DNA of 64,000 nt. It comes from Fidelibacterota bacterium. GTDB lineage: Bacteria; Pseudomonadota; Alphaproteobacteria; Rhodospirillales; Rhodospirillaceae. Every line of letters begins with the position of its first letter. The stretch's first letter is position 1. A model generated the notes under the pieces. That model was not told the DNA's origin, ran no database searches, and saw only the letters and a program-made list of their open reading frames with translations. Where the stretch lies: the NCBI GenBank assembly GCA_947476275.1, contig CANJPQ010000007.1, forward strand, positions 85,252 to 149,251, given 5' to 3'. Shown here piece by piece: positions 1 to 8,228 of the stretch. The translations under genes and the position numbers were made by a program.

Positions 1-2267
1 TCCTGGTGGTGTTCCTGTTCCTGCGCAACGTCCGCGCGGCGGTGATCCCCAGCGTGGCGGTGCCGGTGTCGCTGCTCGGTACCTTCGGCGTGATGTATCT
101 GTTGGGCTTCAGCCTGAACAACCTTTCTTTGATGGCCATGACCATCGCGACCGGCTTCGTGGTCGACGATGCGATCGTGCTGCTTGAGAATATCTCGCGG
201 CATGTCGAGCGCGGCATGCCGCGCATGCAAGCTGCCCTGCTCGGCGCACAGGAAGTCGGCTTCACAGTGATGGCGATGAGTCTGTCCCTGATCGCGGTGT
301 TTATCCCGATCCTGCTGATGGGCGGTGTCGTCGGCCGTTTGTTCCGCGAATTCGCCGTCTCGCTGTCGGTGGCGATCCTGGTGTCCCTTGTGGTGTCGCT
401 GACCACGACGCCGATGATGTGCGCGCGCCTGTTGCGGCCGACCGAAGCGCACAAGCCGGGCAAAGTCGCCGCCACGGCCGAGCGGTGGTTCAACGACTTC
501 AAGACCGCCTACGAACGCTCTCTGGCCTGGGTGTTGGGCCATGGCCTGCTGACCATGGCCGTTCTGTTCGGCACGGTCTGCTTGAACGTGTACCTCTACA
601 CCGTCATCCCCAAGGGATTCTTCCCGGACGAGGACACTGGTCGCATCCAGGGCGGCATTTTCGGCGACCAGAGCATCTCGTTCCAGTCCATGAAGGACAA
701 ACTCGCCAAATACATTGACATTATCAAGGCCGACCCCGCGGTGGCTGACGTGGCCGGATTCACCGGCGGCGGCCAGACCAACGGCGGCATGGTGTTCGTC
801 TCGCTCAAGCCCAAGCGCGAACGCGGCGGGCTTACGTCGGACCAAGTGGTGAACCGCCTGCGGCCCAAGCTTCTGATCCCCGGGGCGATCATGTTCCTGA
901 CCGTGCCGCGCGAACTGCGCATCGGCGGGCGCTTCGGCAACGGCGGCTACCAGTACACGCTCCAGGGCGACGACGTGAATGAGATCCGCGAGTGGACGCT
1001 CAAACTCACCCAGGCGCTGGAGAAGGTGCCGGAACTCGCCGACGTCAATTCGGACCAGAACGTGAAGGGGCTGGAGACTCGGCTGGTGATTGATCGTGCC
1101 GCGGCGGCGCGCCTCGGGCTGTCGATGAGCCAGATCTCCAGCACGCTGTACGACGCCTTCGGGCAGCGCCAAGTCTCCACCATCTACAATCCCATGAACC
1201 AGTACAAAGTGGTCATGGAGGTATCGCCGGAGTTCTGGCAAACCCCGGAAACCCTGAAGGACATCTACGTCAGCACCTCCGGCGGCAACGTCAGCAGCAC
1301 GACGGCCACGAATGCTATTTCAGGCACGGTGAATACGCCGGGCGCGACGACGGCCCAGGGTGCGGATTCCGCTGCGGCGGACGCGGCGGCGATTGCCGCG
1401 AACGCGGCCCGCAATCTGCAGCAGAACCGTCTCGTGACACAGGGCAAGGCAGTCTCCTCCGGGTCCGCCGTCTCGACCAGTGTTTCGAAGATGATACCGC
1501 TGGCGGAAGTCGCCCATTACGAAACCGGAGAGACGCCGCTCGGTGTCAATCACCAGGGCGTATTCGTAGCGGCGACGGTCTCGTTCAACCTGGCGGAAGA
1601 TGTGTCATTGAGCGACGCGGTCGCGGCGATCAATCGTACCGTCAATCAGATCGGCATCCCGTCGAGCATTCAGGGCAGCTTCCAGGGCACCGCCCGCACG
1701 TTCCAGCAATCGTTGAGCAGCCAACCGGTGCTGATTCTGAGCGCCATGATCGCGGTCTATATCGTGTTGGGGATTCTCTACGAGAGCTACATCCACCCGA
1801 TCACCATCCTCTCGACCCTGCCGTCGGCGGGCGTGGGAGCTGTGGCGGCGCTGATGATCGCGCGACTGGATTTCAGCATTATCGCGATGATCGGCGTGAT
1901 CCTGCTGATCGGTATCGTCAAGAAGAACGCCATCATGATGATCGACTTCGCCCTCGACGCGGAGCGCACTCAAGGCATGTCGCCGCGCGATGCGATCTAC
2001 CACGCCGCGTGCCTGCGCTTCAGGCCGATCATGATGACGACTATGGCGGCGATGTTGGGCGCCTTGCCGCTTGCCGTGGGCGGCGGCGAGGGGACCGAGC
2101 TACGCAAGCCGCTGGGCATCGCAGTGGTCGGCGGCTTGCTGGTGAGCCAGATGCTCACGCTCTACACCACACCGGTTGTCTATCTTTACATGGAGCAATT
2201 CCGCCAATGGCTGCGGAAAATGTGGTCGAAAGAGTCCGATATTCGCGTTGCGGAGGCCTCGACATGA
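1..2267 (+). CDS. RND multidrug efflux permease, MdtB/MuxB type (5' end outside window)
   Basis: Inner-membrane subunit of a tripartite proton-driven efflux pump. About 754 C-terminal residues are present of a family usually near 1,040, so roughly the first 290 lie outside the window. Visible are the TM block with GFVVDDAIVLLEN (the proton-relay aspartates of TM4), the second porter/docking region, and the C-terminal TM block with GIVKKNAIMMIDFAL, which is typical of the MdtB/MdtC/MuxB branch rather than AcrB. Between the docking region (IYVSTSGG) and the usual MIPLAEV segment lies an extra Ala/Thr/Ser-rich stretch of about 68 residues (nt 1288-1490), absent from well-known members. The stop codon overlaps the next gene's start as ATGA, so the two are translationally coupled. 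The substrate cannot be read from sequence. Confidence 0.95.
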   Translation, partial: LVVFLFLRNVRAAVIPSVAVPVSLLGTFGVMYLLGFSLNNLSLMAMTIATGFVVDDAIVLLENISRHVERGMPRMQAALLGAQEVGFTVMAMSLSLIAVFIPILLMGGVVGRLFREFAVSLSVAILVSLVVSLTTTPMMCARLLRPTEAHKPGKVAATAERWFNDFKTAYERSLAWVLGHGLLTMAVLFGTVCLNVYLYTVIPKGFFPDEDTGRIQGGIFGDQSISFQSMKDKLAKYIDIIKADPAVADVAGFTGGGQTNGGMVFVSLKPKRERGGLTSDQVVNRLRPKLLIPGAIMFLTVPRELRIGGRFGNGGYQYTLQGDDVNEIREWTLKLTQALEKVPELADVNSDQNVKGLETRLVIDRAAAARLGLSMSQISSTLYDAFGQRQVSTIYNPMNQYKVVMEVSPEFWQTPETLKDIYVSTSGGNVSSTTATNAISGTVNTPGATTAQGADSAAADAAAIAANAARNLQQNRLVTQGKAVSSGSAVSTSVSKMIPLAEVAHYETGETPLGVNHQGVFVAATVSFNLAEDVSLSDAVAAINRTVNQIGIPSSIQGSFQGTARTFQQSLSSQPVLILSAMIAVYIVLGILYESYIHPITILSTLPSAGVGAVAALMIARLDFSIIAMIGVILLIGIVKKNAIMMIDFALDAERTQGMSPRDAIYHAACLRFRPIMMTTMAAMLGALPLAVGGGEGTELRKPLGIAVVGGLLVSQMLTLYTTPVVYLYMEQFRQWLRKMWSKESDIRVAEAST

Positions 2268-3718
2268 AACGCATCGGTGTCACGCTCGCGGCGCTGCTAC
2301 TGGCGTCTTGCGCCGTCGGACCGAACTACAAGCGGCCCGGCGCGTCAATGCCCGCGGAATTCAAAGAAGCCGCCGGCTGGAAGATCAGCGAGCCGCGCGA
2401 CGATGCGCCCCGCGGGCCCTGGTGGACCATCTTCGGCGATCCCCTGTTGAACGACCTCGCCGCACAGGTCCAGGCGTCCAACCAGAACATCCGCGCCTTC
2501 GAGGCGGCCTACCGCCAGGCCACGGCGGCGGTCCAGCAGTCGCGTTCCGCGCTGTTCCCGACGTTGAATGCCAGCGGCTCGGTCACGCGTTCCGAGCGAG
2601 GCACGGGCGCGGCGTCCACCGTGGCGTCCAAGGGAACCGTGGTAACAAATACGGCGCGGCCGGTGACCAGCTACAGTGTCTCCGGCGGCGCCAGCTGGGA
2701 TATCGACTTGTGGGGCCGCATCCGCCGTCAACTCGAGGGCAGCAACGCCAGCGCGCAAGCCAGCGCGGCCGATCTCGCCAACGCAACGCTATCCGCGCAA
2801 GCGCAGCTGGTGACTGCGTATTTCGAGATACGCGTGCAGGATGAGCTGCGGCGTCTGTTGGATCAGACAGCCGAGGGGTTCGCGGAATCTTACAAGATCG
2901 CCCAGAACAAATATAACCAGGGTGTGGTGTCGAAGGCGGACTTGGCGCAGGCGGAGACGCAACTGCGCAACACCCAGGCCCAGGCGGTGAGCGCGCGCTC
3001 CCAGCGGGATCAGCTGGAACACGCGATCGCGGTACTGATCGGCAAGGCGCCGGCGGACTTCTCTCTTGAGACCGTGGATTTCAACGTGTTGGCGCCGGAT
3101 ATTCCGGTAGGCGTGCCGTCCACGCTGCTCGAACGCCGGCCCGACGTGGCTGCGGCGGAGCGGCGCGTGAAGTCTGCGAACGCCCAGATCGGCGTGGCGA
3201 TCGCGGCGTACTTTCCCGACCTCACTTTGACGGGGAACTTCGGCTATTCGAGTTCATCGCTCGATGGTCTCTTTAACGCCTCGAACAGGTTTTGGTCATT
3301 CGGTCCGCAGGCAGCGATGAACCTGCTCGACTTCGGCGCGAAGGGGGCCCAAGTGACGCGCGCGCGCGCGGCCTACGATCAGGAGGTGGCGTCGTATCGC
3401 CAGACCGTACTGATCGCGTTGCAGCAAGTGGAAGATCAGCTCACCGCGGTTTCGGCCTTGGCTGAGCAGGCGGCGATCCAATCCCAGGCGGTGGACGCCG
3501 CCCGTGACGCCCAGCGCATTGCTCGCAATCAGTATCGCGCCGGGACGACCGATTTTACGGCTGTGGCGACGACCCAGGCATCTGCGCTGTCCAGTGAACA
3601 GTCCGCGCTGACGATCCGGCGCAATCAGCTGACGGCGGCGGTGTCCTTAATCCAAGCACTTGGCGGCGGATGGACCGGTCAGATGACCGACATCAAGACC
3701 GAACGGCCGCCGGCATAA
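2264..3718 (+). CDS. RND efflux outer-membrane lipoprotein, NodT family
   Basis: TolC-like outer-membrane channel of the pump encoded just upstream. The protein has 484 residues. The chosen ATG at 2264 overlaps the permease stop and gives a lipoprotein signal peptide, a short basic start followed by LAALLLASC with the lipidated Cys at residue 16. CAVGPNYKRP directly after the Cys is a hallmark of NodT-family proteins. Two outer-membrane efflux repeats follow, each rich in Ala and Gln helices, including VGVPSTLLERRPDVAAAERR between the halves. An open frame extends further upstream to 2009 but lies inside the permease gene. The membrane-fusion subunit is presumably upstream of the window. Confidence 0.95.
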   Translation: MKRIGVTLAALLLASCAVGPNYKRPGASMPAEFKEAAGWKISEPRDDAPRGPWWTIFGDPLLNDLAAQVQASNQNIRAFEAAYRQATAAVQQSRSALFPTLNASGSVTRSERGTGAASTVASKGTVVTNTARPVTSYSVSGGASWDIDLWGRIRRQLEGSNASAQASAADLANATLSAQAQLVTAYFEIRVQDELRRLLDQTAEGFAESYKIAQNKYNQGVVSKADLAQAETQLRNTQAQAVSARSQRDQLEHAIAVLIGKAPADFSLETVDFNVLAPDIPVGVPSTLLERRPDVAAAERRVKSANAQIGVAIAAYFPDLTLTGNFGYSSSSLDGLFNASNRFWSFGPQAAMNLLDFGAKGAQVTRARAAYDQEVASYRQTVLIALQQVEDQLTAVSALAEQAAIQSQAVDAARDAQRIARNQYRAGTTDFTAVATTQASALSSEQSALTIRRNQLTAAVSLIQALGGGWTGQMTDIKTERPPA

Positions 3719-4663
3719 CTACACGGTGCGATAGGCGAACGAACTCCGCACGCGGTCGAGGATGTAGTCGCCGGCCTGCACCGGCGCATGCGCGCCCCGC
3801 GCCCCAAAGCTCGCCGGATCGACAACGGCGCGATAGTTCGGGTCGAAGAAGGTGGCGATGGAATACCGGTCGCGGCCGGAGCGATTGGTCACCCGGTGCA
3901 GGTTCGACACATAGCGTCCACCACTCCAGCGCTCCAACAGATCGCCTACATTGATGATCAACGTGCCGGGCACTGGCGTCGCACTGATCCATGCGCCATC
4001 GCGGGTCTGGATCTCCAGGCCGCCGCTGTCGTCCTGCCAGAGCAGCGTCACGCAGCCATAGTCCGTATGGGCGGCACCGCCGAACTGATCGGCTGGCGCG
4101 TCGCCCGGATGCTGCGGATAGTGGATCACATTCATGCGCTGCAGGGGTTTGGTATACTTGTCGATGAAGAAGTCGGGCTGCTGACCGAGACTGATCGCAA
4201 ACGCGCTGAGTAGGTCCGCACCGCACCTGGCCATGGCGGCGAAATAGGCGGAAAAGGCGTCGTGGAATTCCGGCAAATCCTGAGGCCAGACATTGGGCCC
4301 GCGCAAGGCTTCGCCGGCAACGACGTCGGGATCGTCCGCGGCAAGTTCGAGCCCGACGACGTAGGATTCTTTCCAGTCTGACCGCGTCGCGTTCTTCATG
4401 AACGCATCGCCGATGCCGATATAGCCGCGGTGATCTACCGCGTCCGCCTTGTGTTTCACCGCGTCGGGCAGGGCAAAGAAAGTCTTGGCGGCGACGACGG
4501 CGCGCTGAATGACGGGCTCCAGCATGCCGTGGTTGGCGATGTAGAAGAAGCCGGTCGTGGTACAGGCGCCGGCGATTTCAGCGGCGACGCGCTGCATGGC
4601 AGCGTCGTCCCGCGCGGCGACGCCGGCCATATCGATCACCGGCAAGGCGCGCGCAGTCGCCAT
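3719..4663 (-). CDS. Isopenicillin-N-synthase-like 2-oxoglutarate/Fe(II) oxygenase
   Basis: Soluble non-haem iron oxygenase of 314 residues. The N-terminal DIOX_N region (about 8-120) contains GFFYIANHG. The catalytic jelly-roll holds the iron triad H199-x-D201 (HTDYG) and H256 (NLHRVTN), and R266-x-S268 (RDRYS) is the usual 2-oxoglutarate or substrate carboxylate clamp. The substrate is unknown; relatives act on small carboxylates, gibberellin-like molecules or peptides. It starts 3 bp after the stop of the glutamate-synthase-like gene on the same strand, so the two form an operon. It abuts the convergent NodT gene. No cofactor residue appears to be missing. Confidence 0.92.
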   Translation of the reverse strand: MATARALPVIDMAGVAARDDAAMQRVAAEIAGACTTTGFFYIANHGMLEPVIQRAVVAAKTFFALPDAVKHKADAVDHRGYIGIGDAFMKNATRSDWKESYVVGLELAADDPDVVAGEALRGPNVWPQDLPEFHDAFSAYFAAMARCGADLLSAFAISLGQQPDFFIDKYTKPLQRMNVIHYPQHPGDAPADQFGGAAHTDYGCVTLLWQDDSGGLEIQTRDGAWISATPVPGTLIINVGDLLERWSGGRYVSNLHRVTNRSGRDRYSIATFFDPNYRAVVDPASFGARGAHAPVQAGDYILDRVRSSFAYRTV

Positions 4664-4666
4664 CGG

Positions 4667-6280
4667 CTATACAGCGGCGGTGAAGGTCTCGGCGCGCGCC
4701 ATGGCCCAGGCCTGCTTAAAGCGCGGATCTTCCGTGCCGTTGATCAGTTCGCCGGGCTGCAGGAAGCGAGCGACTTCTGCGTAGGTCATGACTTGGTTTG
4801 CCGACACGCGTTTGGAGAAGTGGTGCGGCCGCAATTGGCCGGGGTGATCGAGCCCGGCTGAGGCTACGACTTCGCTCAGGGCCTTCACGGTCGACTTGTG
4901 GAACAGATACACGCGTTCGGCTTTGTCCGGCACGAAGATCGCACGCTGGCGCAAGGCGTCTTGCGTGGCGACGCCGGTCGGGCAGCGATCGGTGTGGCAG
5001 CTTTGCGACTGGATGCAGCCCAACGCGAACATGAATCCGCGCGCGGCATTGCACCAATCCGCGCCCAGCGCCATGGCGCGGGCCATGTCGAAGGCGGACG
5101 TGATCTTACCGCTCGCGCCGATGCGGATCTGGCCACGCTTGCCGATGCCCACGAGAGCGTTGTGGACGTACATCAGGCCGTCCCGCAGGGGCGTGCCGAT
5201 ATGATCAGTGAACTCCAGGGGCGCCGCACCGGTGCCGCCTTCCGAGCCGTCGACAACAATGAAATCCGGAAGGATGTCGGTTGCCAGCATGGCCTTGCAG
5301 ATCGCCAAGAACTCCCACGGATGACCGATGCACAGCTTGAATCCGACCGGCTTGCCGCCACTGTAGCGGCGCAAGAGCGAGATGAAGTGCATCATCTCGA
5401 TCGGGGTCGAGAAGGCGGAATGGCTGGCGGGAGAGATGCAGTCCTGCCCCTCCGGCACGCCGCGTGCGGCGGAGATCTCTGCCGAGACTTTCGCCGCCGG
5501 CAACACGCCGCCGTGTCCTGGTTTCGCGCCCTGCGACAGTTTGATCTCGATCATCTTGACGGCCGGCTCGGTCGCGTTGGCGGCGAAGCGCTCTGCATCG
5601 AACTCGCCGGCCTCGTTGCGGCAGCCAAAATAGCCGCTGCCTATTTCCCAGATGATATCGCCGCCGCCTTCGCGGTGATACTTGCTGATGCCGCCTTCAC
5701 CGGTGTCGTGGGCGAAGTTGCCCTTCTTCGCGCCGCCGTTCAGGGCGCGGATGGCGTTGGCGCTGAGCGAGCCGAAGCTCATCGCCGAAATGTTGAGCAC
5801 CGAGGCCGAGTAGGGCTTGGTGCATTGCGGTCCGCCGATGGGGATACGGAAAGGTTCTTTCGCCGGTTCCTTCGGCACCATCGAATGGTGCAACCACTCG
5901 TACGAGGGGTTGTAAACGTCAAGCTGCGTACCGAACGGGCGTTTGTCGAGTTGGCCCTTGGCGCGCTGGTAGACGATTGAGCGCTTGTTGCGGCTGAAGG
6001 GCGTGCCGTCGGTCTCGCTTTCGAGGAAATATTGGCGAATCTCCGGCCGAACGCTCTCGAGGAGGAACCGCACGTGGGCTGAGATCGGGTAGTTCCGCAA
6101 AATCGAGTGACGTCGCTGGGTGACGTCGTAGAACCCGACAATTGTCAGGGCGACCGCGATCGGCAACGGGATCAGAAACAGGGGGCTCCAGAACGCAAGC
6201 GCGATACACGCCACTGAAGCGGCGACCGCGACCGTGAAAATGATGAATCGGGCCGAAAAAAACAAACGCACCAAGCTCAT
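4667..6280 (-). CDS. FMN-binding glutamate-synthase-family protein, membrane anchored
   Basis: Stand-alone version of the FMN/(beta-alpha)8 synthase domain of glutamate synthase, 537 residues from the preferred ATG at 6280. That start begins directly with a hydrophobic hairpin (MSLVRLFFSARFIIFTVAVA and a second segment near 30-55), so the catalytic domain is probably tethered to the inner membrane. Family motifs seen are GEGGISKYHREGGGDIIWE, PGHGGVLPAAK, VDGSEGGTGAAPLEF and a Cys cluster near CIQSQSCHTDRCPTG that resembles the 3Fe-4S site of GltB. No glutaminase domain is present. The family is common but its physiological reaction is poorly defined. An alternative ATG at 6307 would add nine residues. 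It forms an operon with the downstream oxygenase. Confidence 0.92.
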   Translation of the reverse strand: MSLVRLFFSARFIIFTVAVAASVACIALAFWSPLFLIPLPIAVALTIVGFYDVTQRRHSILRNYPISAHVRFLLESVRPEIRQYFLESETDGTPFSRNKRSIVYQRAKGQLDKRPFGTQLDVYNPSYEWLHHSMVPKEPAKEPFRIPIGGPQCTKPYSASVLNISAMSFGSLSANAIRALNGGAKKGNFAHDTGEGGISKYHREGGGDIIWEIGSGYFGCRNEAGEFDAERFAANATEPAVKMIEIKLSQGAKPGHGGVLPAAKVSAEISAARGVPEGQDCISPASHSAFSTPIEMMHFISLLRRYSGGKPVGFKLCIGHPWEFLAICKAMLATDILPDFIVVDGSEGGTGAAPLEFTDHIGTPLRDGLMYVHNALVGIGKRGQIRIGASGKITSAFDMARAMALGADWCNAARGFMFALGCIQSQSCHTDRCPTGVATQDALRQRAIFVPDKAERVYLFHKSTVKALSEVVASAGLDHPGQLRPHHFSKRVSANQVMTYAEVARFLQPGELINGTEDPRFKQAWAMARAETFTAAV

Positions 6281-6361
6281 GCGTAACCCCCCGGTTCCTC
6301 TGAGCATTTTATGCCGGCAGCATAGCCGGTCCTACGAAGAACCGGTTAAAGTATAAGGATA

Positions 6362-6988
6362 ATGCTTAATATTCTTCGTCTCTTCATAGGCTTCGCAGCG
6401 ATCCTGGCGGTTGGGCCACTCGCCGCGGCGGACACCGTGGGCGGGATCGCGGCGGCTTGGGCTGCCGTCAAGTTTGGGCCTGCGGATGCGCCCAATCGGC
6501 GCCAAGCGGCCGAGGCCATCGAACGCGACGCTGCGGCCTCGCTCGCCCAACAAGACACGCCGGCCGCGCGGGTATGGCTGGCCAATGCGCTGTGCCTGAC
6601 GGCCGAGATACTCCACTCTACAAAGTCCCTGGCGAAGGTGCGTGAAGCGCGCGAAGTTCTGCTGGCGGCGGAGCAGGTTAGCCCTGAAAATCCGGCGGTT
6701 CTTGTGCTGCTCGGCTCGCTCTACTACGAGGTGCCCGGGTGGCCCATCGGATTCGGGGATCGCAAGAAGGCACGAGCCTATCTGTCCCGGGCGCTCGCCG
6801 CGGACCCGGCGGGGCGCGACACGAACTACTTCATGGGCGATTTCATGATCGCGACTGGACATCCCCTGGAGGCAATAGCGTACCTTGAGAAGGCTCTTGC
6901 TGCGCCGCAGCAGGACGACCCGATCGACCGGGGGCGGCGGGCGGAGATAACAGCTGACCTAGCGAAAGCGAAGACCAAGACGCGCTAA
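6362..6988 (+). CDS. Exported TPR-like protein of unknown function
   Basis: A 208-residue protein with a clear Sec signal peptide (residues 1-22, LFIGFAAILAVGPLAAA) preceded by an AAGGATA ribosome-binding site just before ATG 6362. The mature part is Ala/Leu-rich and helical, with TPR-like repeats: ARVWLANALCLTAEIL, then PENPAVLVLLGSLYYEVPG, then GHPLEAIAYLEKAL. I expect a periplasmic helical-repeat scaffold. It is divergent from the glutamate-synthase-like gene, with 81 bp between start codons, and is followed 19 bp later by an MFS permease on the same strand. I do not recognise a named family. Confidence 0.8.
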   Translation: MLNILRLFIGFAAILAVGPLAAADTVGGIAAAWAAVKFGPADAPNRRQAAEAIERDAAASLAQQDTPAARVWLANALCLTAEILHSTKSLAKVREAREVLLAAEQVSPENPAVLVLLGSLYYEVPGWPIGFGDRKKARAYLSRALAADPAGRDTNYFMGDFMIATGHPLEAIAYLEKALAAPQQDDPIDRGRRAEITADLAKAKTKTR

Positions 6989-7007
6989 GCTGGGTTGAGG
7001 GGGTCCC

Positions 7008-8228
7008 ATGGACGAGACGCATGAGTTACGCCGCGGGTGGGGGCTCATTCTCGCGTCCCTGGTGGGGGTGGCGTTCGGCATCGCTGCGTATCCGCTTTAT
7101 TCTCTGGGCCCGTTCTTCGCGCCGCTACAGGCGGAATTCGGATGGTCGCGGCAGGATATCTCGACCGTCCTGCTTATTCTCATGGTGCCCGTGGTCGCGA
7201 TGAGCCCCGTGGTCGGATGGGGTTCGGACCGCTTCGGCCCGGTGCGGCTTATCATCATTTCCCAAGTCGCCTTCGGCGGCGGTCTCATCGCGCTCGGCGC
7301 ACTGACGCAAGGTCTGACGAGTTTTTATGTGATTTGGTTTCTCACCGGTTTCGGCGCGGTGGGCACACTGGCGATCACGTTCAACAAGATCCTGAGCGCA
7401 AACTTCACGCGCCATCGCGGCTTTGCGCTTGGCCTCGCCCTGGCCGGAAGCGGGCTGGGGGGTGCGGTCGCATCCAACTACGCGAGTCTGCTGGTGGACC
7501 TCTACGGTTGGCGTGTGGCCTACGCGGGGCTTGGCTTGGGGCCTCTGTTACTCGGCCTGCCGGCAACCCTGATTTTTCTGCGCCGCGCGGGCAGCGCCGC
7601 TGCAATTGAGGCGCAGCGTCGCGACGAGATCGGCGCGACCGTGCGTGAGGCATTATCGTCCTATCGGTTCTGGTTCATGGCGATGACCCTGGTCCTTGGG
7701 TCCGGGGCCTCGACAGGCTTCCTTGCCAATTTGGTGCCGCTGCTGCTGGACAAGGGCTACGACGCAGCCGCAGCGGCCGGTGTCGCGGGAACATTCGGGA
7801 TTGCGGTCGTGTTGGGGCGGGTCGGATCCGGCTGGTGCCTGGATCGCTTTTGGGGGCCGGGCGTCGGCTTTGTATTCCTGCTCACATCCGCGTGCGGCGC
7901 GTTGCTGTTAGCCTTCGGCAGCTATCCGCCGGTGCTCACAATTCTGTTCGCCGGCATGATCGGACTGTCGTCCGGCGCCGAGTTCGATCTGTGCGCCTAC
8001 TTTGTCTCGCGGTACTTCGGCTTGAAGCATTTCGGCAAGATCTATGGGCTACAGTACATCGCGTTTGCGGCAGGGGGCGGGTTGGCAGCTCCGCTGTTCA
8101 GTCGTGTGCGCGATCTCAGCGGTTCATACGTTGCGGCGCTTGTCGCCAGCGGGATCGCCTTTGGCGTCGGCGCGGTGCTGCTGCTGAGCCTCGGGCGTTA
8201 TCCGACCGCGGCGAAGCCCGCGACCTAA
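7008..8228 (+). CDS. MFS transporter (monocarboxylate/OFA-like)
   Basis: A 406-residue inner-membrane permease with about 12 TM helices. The loop 2-3 signature reads GWGSDRFGPVRLIII, a variant of the MFS motif GxxaDrxGrr, and the family-typical WSRQDISTVLLILM occurs near residue 45. That pattern, with SRYFGLKHFGKIYGL in the second half, matches the monocarboxylate/oxalate-formate group. A strong GAGGGGGT ribosome-binding site precedes ATG 7008. The stop overlaps the convergent phosphodiesterase gene by 4 bp. Substrate not identifiable. Confidence 0.9.
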   Translation: MDETHELRRGWGLILASLVGVAFGIAAYPLYSLGPFFAPLQAEFGWSRQDISTVLLILMVPVVAMSPVVGWGSDRFGPVRLIIISQVAFGGGLIALGALTQGLTSFYVIWFLTGFGAVGTLAITFNKILSANFTRHRGFALGLALAGSGLGGAVASNYASLLVDLYGWRVAYAGLGLGPLLLGLPATLIFLRRAGSAAAIEAQRRDEIGATVREALSSYRFWFMAMTLVLGSGASTGFLANLVPLLLDKGYDAAAAAGVAGTFGIAVVLGRVGSGWCLDRFWGPGVGFVFLLTSACGALLLAFGSYPPVLTILFAGMIGLSSGAEFDLCAYFVSRYFGLKHFGKIYGLQYIAFAAGGGLAAPLFSRVRDLSGSYVAALVASGIAFGVGAVLLLSLGRYPTAAKPAT

